From Lentisphaeria bacterium UBA1829 (GTDB lineage: Bacteria > Verrucomicrobiota > Lentisphaeria > Victivallales > UBA1829), in contig DDJH01000247.1 of assembly GCA_002338895.1 (NCBI GenBank), forward strand, positions 24,182 through 32,456: a DNA stretch of 8,275 bases, read 5' to 3'. Positions 5,293-8,275 of the stretch are shown one piece after another; position 1 is the stretch's first letter; every line of letters starts with the position of its first letter. The position numbers and the translations under genes are program-made. Under the pieces are notes generated by a model. The model saw only the letters and a list, made by a program, of their open reading frames with translations. It ran no database searches and had not been told where the DNA came from.

Positions 5293-6750
5293 TCAGTCCC
5301 GATCTCCGTCGTCGGGACGGTCGACCCGGTAGGGCCGGATGCGCTGTCTGCCTTTTTTGCGCCGGTCGATTTTCGGGAAAACCAGTTCTCTCCGTTCGCG
5401 CTCCTTGAAGATCAGGCGCACCGGAAGGCCGGTGAGTTCAAACGCCTTGGTGATGTATTTTTCCAGATAGGTCCGGTAATTGTCCGGGCAGAGTTTGGGA
5501 TCGTTGACGAACAGCTGGAAGGTCGGCGGCGGATTGGCGGTCATGGTGCCGTAATAGACTTTGAACGCCTTGGTGCCGACGCGCTGCGGAGCGGTCTTTT
5601 CGAATGCGTCCGCCACGACGCGGTTGACCATCGCGGTGGAGAGTTTGACCGCCATCCGCGCCCGGAGTTCCGCAATGACCCGGTAGAGCTCCTGGAAATT
5701 GCCGCCCGTTTTCGCGCTGAGGAAAACCACCGGGGCAAAGGCCAGATGCGGAAGGGTATAGCGGATTTCCGCAAGGACTTCCTGAGGCTTGAGACCGGAA
5801 CATGCGTCCCATTTGTTCGAGACGATGATGACCGGTTTCCCGGAATCGACAATCATCCGGGCGATGGTTTTGTCCTGCGAGGTTGCTCCGGTCCGGCTCG
5901 ATTCGATGACGAAGAGGATGATGTCGCTGTTCCGGAGCGTCTCTTCCGCGCGCATGGAGCTGTAACGTTCGACGGCTCCGTCCACTTTGGAGCGCTTGCG
6001 CAGTCCGGCGGTGTCGATCAGCAGAGCCGGGATCTGTTCGTCGCCGCAGTGGAGAGTGAATTCCACGTCGATGGAGTCGCGTGTGGTCCCGGCCACGTCG
6101 CTGACAATGACCCGCTCCTCCCCGAGCAGTTTGTTCACCAGGGAGGATTTTCCGACATTCGGACGGCCGAGAACCGCGATTTTCAGACGCGGCAACTGTT
6201 CCTCTTCCGTCGAGTCGAATCCCTGAAGCGCTTCGCTCATCAGGGCCGGAATTCCCCGGCGGTGGAGGGAGGAAACTTCAAAGATCCGTTTGAAGCCGAG
6301 GCGGTCGAATTCATGACGATGGGGCGTCGGGGTGTCGCCGTCCATTTTGTTGATGACGAGAATGACCGGCTTCCCGGTGGAGCGAAGACGGGCGGCCGCC
6401 TCTTCGTCGAGTCCGGTCAGTCCGCTTGTGACGTCCACCACAAAGAAAATGACATCGGCGTCTTCAATGGCCACCTCCACCTGTTTTTCGATGGAGCGGT
6501 CCCAGAAATCGACGCCCCGTTTTTCTCCTTTTCCCATTCCGAGTCCGCCGGTGTCGACCAGACGGAAGCGGCGTCCTTCGAAAAGTCCCGTGGAGGAGAC
6601 GCGGTCGCGTGTGACTCCGCTGTCAAAATGCACAATCGCGTGGCGCCTCTTCAGAATGGAGTTGAACAGGGACGATTTTCCCACGTTCGGCCGGCCGACG
6701 ATGGCGATGGTCGGCAGAGCCGCGGTTCTTTCCGGCGGTTGTTCCTTCAT
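5293..6750 (-). CDS. der: Ribosome assembly GTPase Der (EngA)
   Basis: A 485-residue essential GTPase that acts in late 50S ribosomal subunit assembly. It shows the family's unique tandem G domains. Domain 1 has GRPNVGKS (19-26), DTGG (66-69) and NKMD (134-137). Domain 2 has GRPNVGKS (195-202), [10 protein letters not shown] (246-255), NKWD (312-315) and SAK (345-347). A KH-like domain follows at about 365-450, which contacts rRNA. The tail (451-485) is strongly basic, then acidic ([13 protein letters not shown], then DRPDDGDRD), longer than a minimal Der and like the C-terminal extensions of some homologues. The start ATG overlaps the stop of the membrane-protein gene by four bases (ATGA), a coupling arrangement that settles the start. 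The stop is followed two bases later by the release-factor-like gene. Confidence 0.98.
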   Translation of the reverse strand: MKEQPPERTAALPTIAIVGRPNVGKSSLFNSILKRRHAIVHFDSGVTRDRVSSTGLFEGRRFRLVDTGGLGMGKGEKRGVDFWDRSIEKQVEVAIEDADVIFFVVDVTSGLTGLDEEAAARLRSTGKPVILVINKMDGDTPTPHRHEFDRLGFKRIFEVSSLHRRGIPALMSEALQGFDSTEEEQLPRLKIAVLGRPNVGKSSLVNKLLGEERVIVSDVAGTTRDSIDVEFTLHCGDEQIPALLIDTAGLRKRSKVDGAVERYSSMRAEETLRNSDIILFVIESSRTGATSQDKTIARMIVDSGKPVIIVSNKWDACSGLKPQEVLAEIRYTLPHLAFAPVVFLSAKTGGNFQELYRVIAELRARMAVKLSTAMVNRVVADAFEKTAPQRVGTKAFKVYYGTMTANPPPTFQLFVNDPKLCPDNYRTYLEKYITKAFELTGLPVRLIFKERERRELVFPKIDRRKKGRQRIRPYRVDRPDDGDRD

Positions 6751-7070
6751 TGTCCGTCATCTTTCTGTTGTTTTGTGTTCCGGAATCCGTCCACGAGTCC
6801 GATGATCCAGATCAGGACCACGAGCCCGAAGCAGATCAGGACTTTCGAGAGTTCGACCCGGTATTCCGTCCCGTCTCCGGTTCCGTCGAGCAGATCCCGG
6901 ATCATCGCGAACAGCGGGTGGAGTGCGTAGTAGACTCCGATTCCGAAAAAAATCAGTGCGAGCAGCAGAATCGTGCCGCCCGCGATCCACCGCCCGGAAA
7001 CGATCTGTCCCAGACCTGGAAGAACCAGGTTCATTGTCAGAACAAATCCTTTCCCGGGCGTTTCCTTCAT
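6747..7070 (-). CDS. Small two-helix membrane protein of unknown function
   Basis: A 107-residue inner-membrane protein. Residues 10-31 carry LVLPGLGQIVSGRWIAG, a PGLGQ...GR...G pattern reminiscent of TM2-like small membrane proteins. A hydrophobic helix follows at about 32-50, then a polar, acidic loop (about 59-74) and a second helix at about 76-93 ending in IGLVDG. The tail ([12 protein letters not shown]) is hydrophilic. I cannot assign a function. AGAGGA lies just before the ATG, 12 bases after pheT ends, and the stop overlaps the der start by four bases (ATGA), so it is firmly within the pheT-der operon. Its tight packing argues that it is expressed, not a chance reading frame. The membrane topology is inferred from hydrophobicity read by eye. 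Confidence 0.8.
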   Translation of the reverse strand: MKETPGKGFVLTMNLVLPGLGQIVSGRWIAGGTILLLALIFFGIGVYYALHPLFAMIRDLLDGTGDGTEYRVELSKVLICFGLVVLIWIIGLVDGFRNTKQQKDDGQ

Positions 7071-7082
7071 GGTTCCTCTTTC

Positions 7083-8275
7083 TCAGCGCAGTTCGACGCC
7101 GAGTCCGTGCTGCAGTTTGGCGCGGAGTTTCTCATCGGCCTTGTTGACCTCTTCGTCGGTGAGGGTCCGTTCACTGCTCCGGAAGGTCAGCGAGTACGCC
7201 ATGCTTTTCCGTCCGTTCATCGACTCATTCGTGAAGATGTCGAACAGCTGGACATCCGTCAGATTGGGCACTTTCGCGCGCTTGATGAACGTGATGACCG
7301 TTTCGTTCTCCAGATCCGCCGGGGCGAGAAACGCCACATCCCGCGTGATCGCCGGGAACGGGGAGAGCGGCTTGTAGTAAACCGGTTTCCGCGACGCCGT
7401 CAGCAGATTGGAAAGCTGGAAGATCGCCACATACAGCGGCGTCTGAAGACGCATCCCCTTGACCAGGGAAGGATGAATCCGGCCGAACACTCCCGCCTTC
7501 TTTCCATCCAGAATCAGTTCCGCGCATTCGCCCGCGGCAAAGCGCCTGTCGCTGCACTTCTGAATCCGGTAGTTCGGGTTGCCGCGCTCTTCGAGGAATG
7601 TTTCGATCACTCCCTTCAGATCGTAGAAATCGTACAGAGCGGTGCGTTCCCCGGAGAAGCGTTCCGGATGACGCTGACCGGTCAGCGCAAGAATGACTTC
7701 TCCGCGTTCCTCCGGATATTTTTCCGGATTTTTGCAGAAGCAGTTGCCGATTTCAAACAACGCAAGATTGGTGTTCTTGCGGGAGATGTTCCGTTTGACG
7801 GTCGCCAGCATCCCTCCGAGCAGCGAGGGACGGAGAATCGCAAGGTCCAGACTGATCGGATTGATCGGCGCGACAAGATCCTCCCGGGTGAAATCCGTAT
7901 CCAGAAGCGCGGTCTTTTCGTCGATCATGCTTGTGCCGAGGCATTCGTAGAGTCCCGTGCTGACGAGCGCGTCGCGGATTGCGGCGACCGGTGCAAAGGT
8001 GTCGGTTGAGAAATCGGCGCATTTGACGGCGCGGACCGCGGTATCCGGGATCTTGTCGAGTCCGTGAATCCGGGCGACCTCTTCGGCCAGATCCGCCTCT
8101 TCGAGCACATCTGCGCGGTAGGTTGGTGGAATCACGCGGCAGGAGTCGTCGTTGAGCGGCTCCACCTCCATTCCCAGTTTCGAGAAGATCGTCGAGATCT
8201 CAAGATCGCTGACATCCATTCCGAGAAGGCTCCGGATGCGTGCATAGCGGCAGAGAATGTGCGGCTGCGGCACCG
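7083..8275 (-). CDS. pheT: Phenylalanyl-tRNA synthetase beta subunit, C-terminal half (cut by the window edge)
   Basis: The reading frame enters from the right edge; about 397 codons are present and the N-terminal half, including the B3/B4 editing domain, lies outside. The visible part starts in the B5 domain: RYARIRSLLGMDVSDLEI and, further on, PPTYRADVLEEADLAEEVAR, the classic helical signature of this DNA-binding-like fold. The catalytic-like B6/B7 core follows. The last ~95 residues (from YKPLSPFPAITRDVAF) are the FDX-ACB anticodon-binding domain, which grips tRNA-Phe. PheT pairs with PheS as an alpha2beta2 enzyme in the cytosol that charges tRNA-Phe; pheS is presumably upstream, outside the window. 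The GTG at 8273 is an internal valine, not a start. No frameshift is seen. The membrane-protein gene follows after 12 bases. Confidence 0.97.
   Translation of the reverse strand, partial: VPQPHILCRYARIRSLLGMDVSDLEISTIFSKLGMEVEPLNDDSCRVIPPTYRADVLEEADLAEEVARIHGLDKIPDTAVRAVKCADFSTDTFAPVAAIRDALVSTGLYECLGTSMIDEKTALLDTDFTREDLVAPINPISLDLAILRPSLLGGMLATVKRNISRKNTNLALFEIGNCFCKNPEKYPEERGEVILALTGQRHPERFSGERTALYDFYDLKGVIETFLEERGNPNYRIQKCSDRRFAAGECAELILDGKKAGVFGRIHPSLVKGMRLQTPLYVAIFQLSNLLTASRKPVYYKPLSPFPAITRDVAFLAPADLENETVITFIKRAKVPNLTDVQLFDIFTNESMNGRKSMAYSLTFRSSERTLTDEEVNKADEKLRAKLQHGLGVELR

Noticed and set aside
5746..8009. Two long plus-strand open frames (394 and 419 codons) opposite der and pheT
   Set aside because: Both mirror well-identified genes on the minus strand, show no domain motif, and arise from GC-biased third positions.

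Overview
This window reads as an ordinary housekeeping stretch of a moderately GC-rich, Gram-negative-type bacterial chromosome. Every supported gene lies on the minus strand, so transcription runs from the right edge to the left. A GT9 (heptosyltransferase-like) glycosyltransferase suggests an outer-membrane polysaccharide. Together with a stand-alone release-factor-like protein and a COG2509-type FAD dehydrogenase, it would fit a member of the PVC group (for example Lentisphaerota/Victivallales), but that placement is an impression from gene content and codon style, not something the sequence proves. I see no mobile element, CRISPR array, tRNA or sign of horizontal transfer.

Right part (8275 to 3230, read leftwards): a tightly packed co-directional block. 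It starts with the C-terminal half of pheT (phenylalanyl-tRNA synthetase beta chain), followed by a small two-helix membrane protein, the double GTPase der (ribosome assembly), a short GGQ-bearing release-factor-like protein, and an FAD-dependent dehydrogenase. Gaps are 12, -4, 2 and 3 bases, so this is almost certainly one operon with translational coupling. Its theme is translation: tRNA charging, 50S assembly and peptide release or rescue. The FAD enzyme and the membrane protein have no obvious link to that theme.

Middle (3230 to about 2771): a 3' region with a hairpin, then a strong promoter (TGGACA, 17 bp, TATATT, with a T7 tract where an UP element would sit) driving rnpB, the RNase P RNA. 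The RNA has a compact class-A-like fold, with recognisable P1, P3, P4, P9, P12, P13, L15 and P18 elements. Its 3' end runs into a T6 tract.

Left part (2737 to 1): apt (adenine phosphoribosyltransferase), a calcineurin-like metallophosphoesterase and a GT9 glycosyltransferase, each separated by 21 bases. These probably depend on read-through from rnpB or on a promoter inside it, because only 34-odd bases separate rnpB from apt. A 70-base gap then carries a candidate promoter with a palindrome between its -35 and -10 boxes, ahead of the N-terminal 88 codons of an unrecognised secreted protein cut by the window edge.

The window holds no obvious new system. The points most worth a second look are the release-factor-like protein with its helix-turn-helix-like C-terminal part, the alternative terminator-like fold at the rnpB 3' end, and the possible operator in the left promoter.
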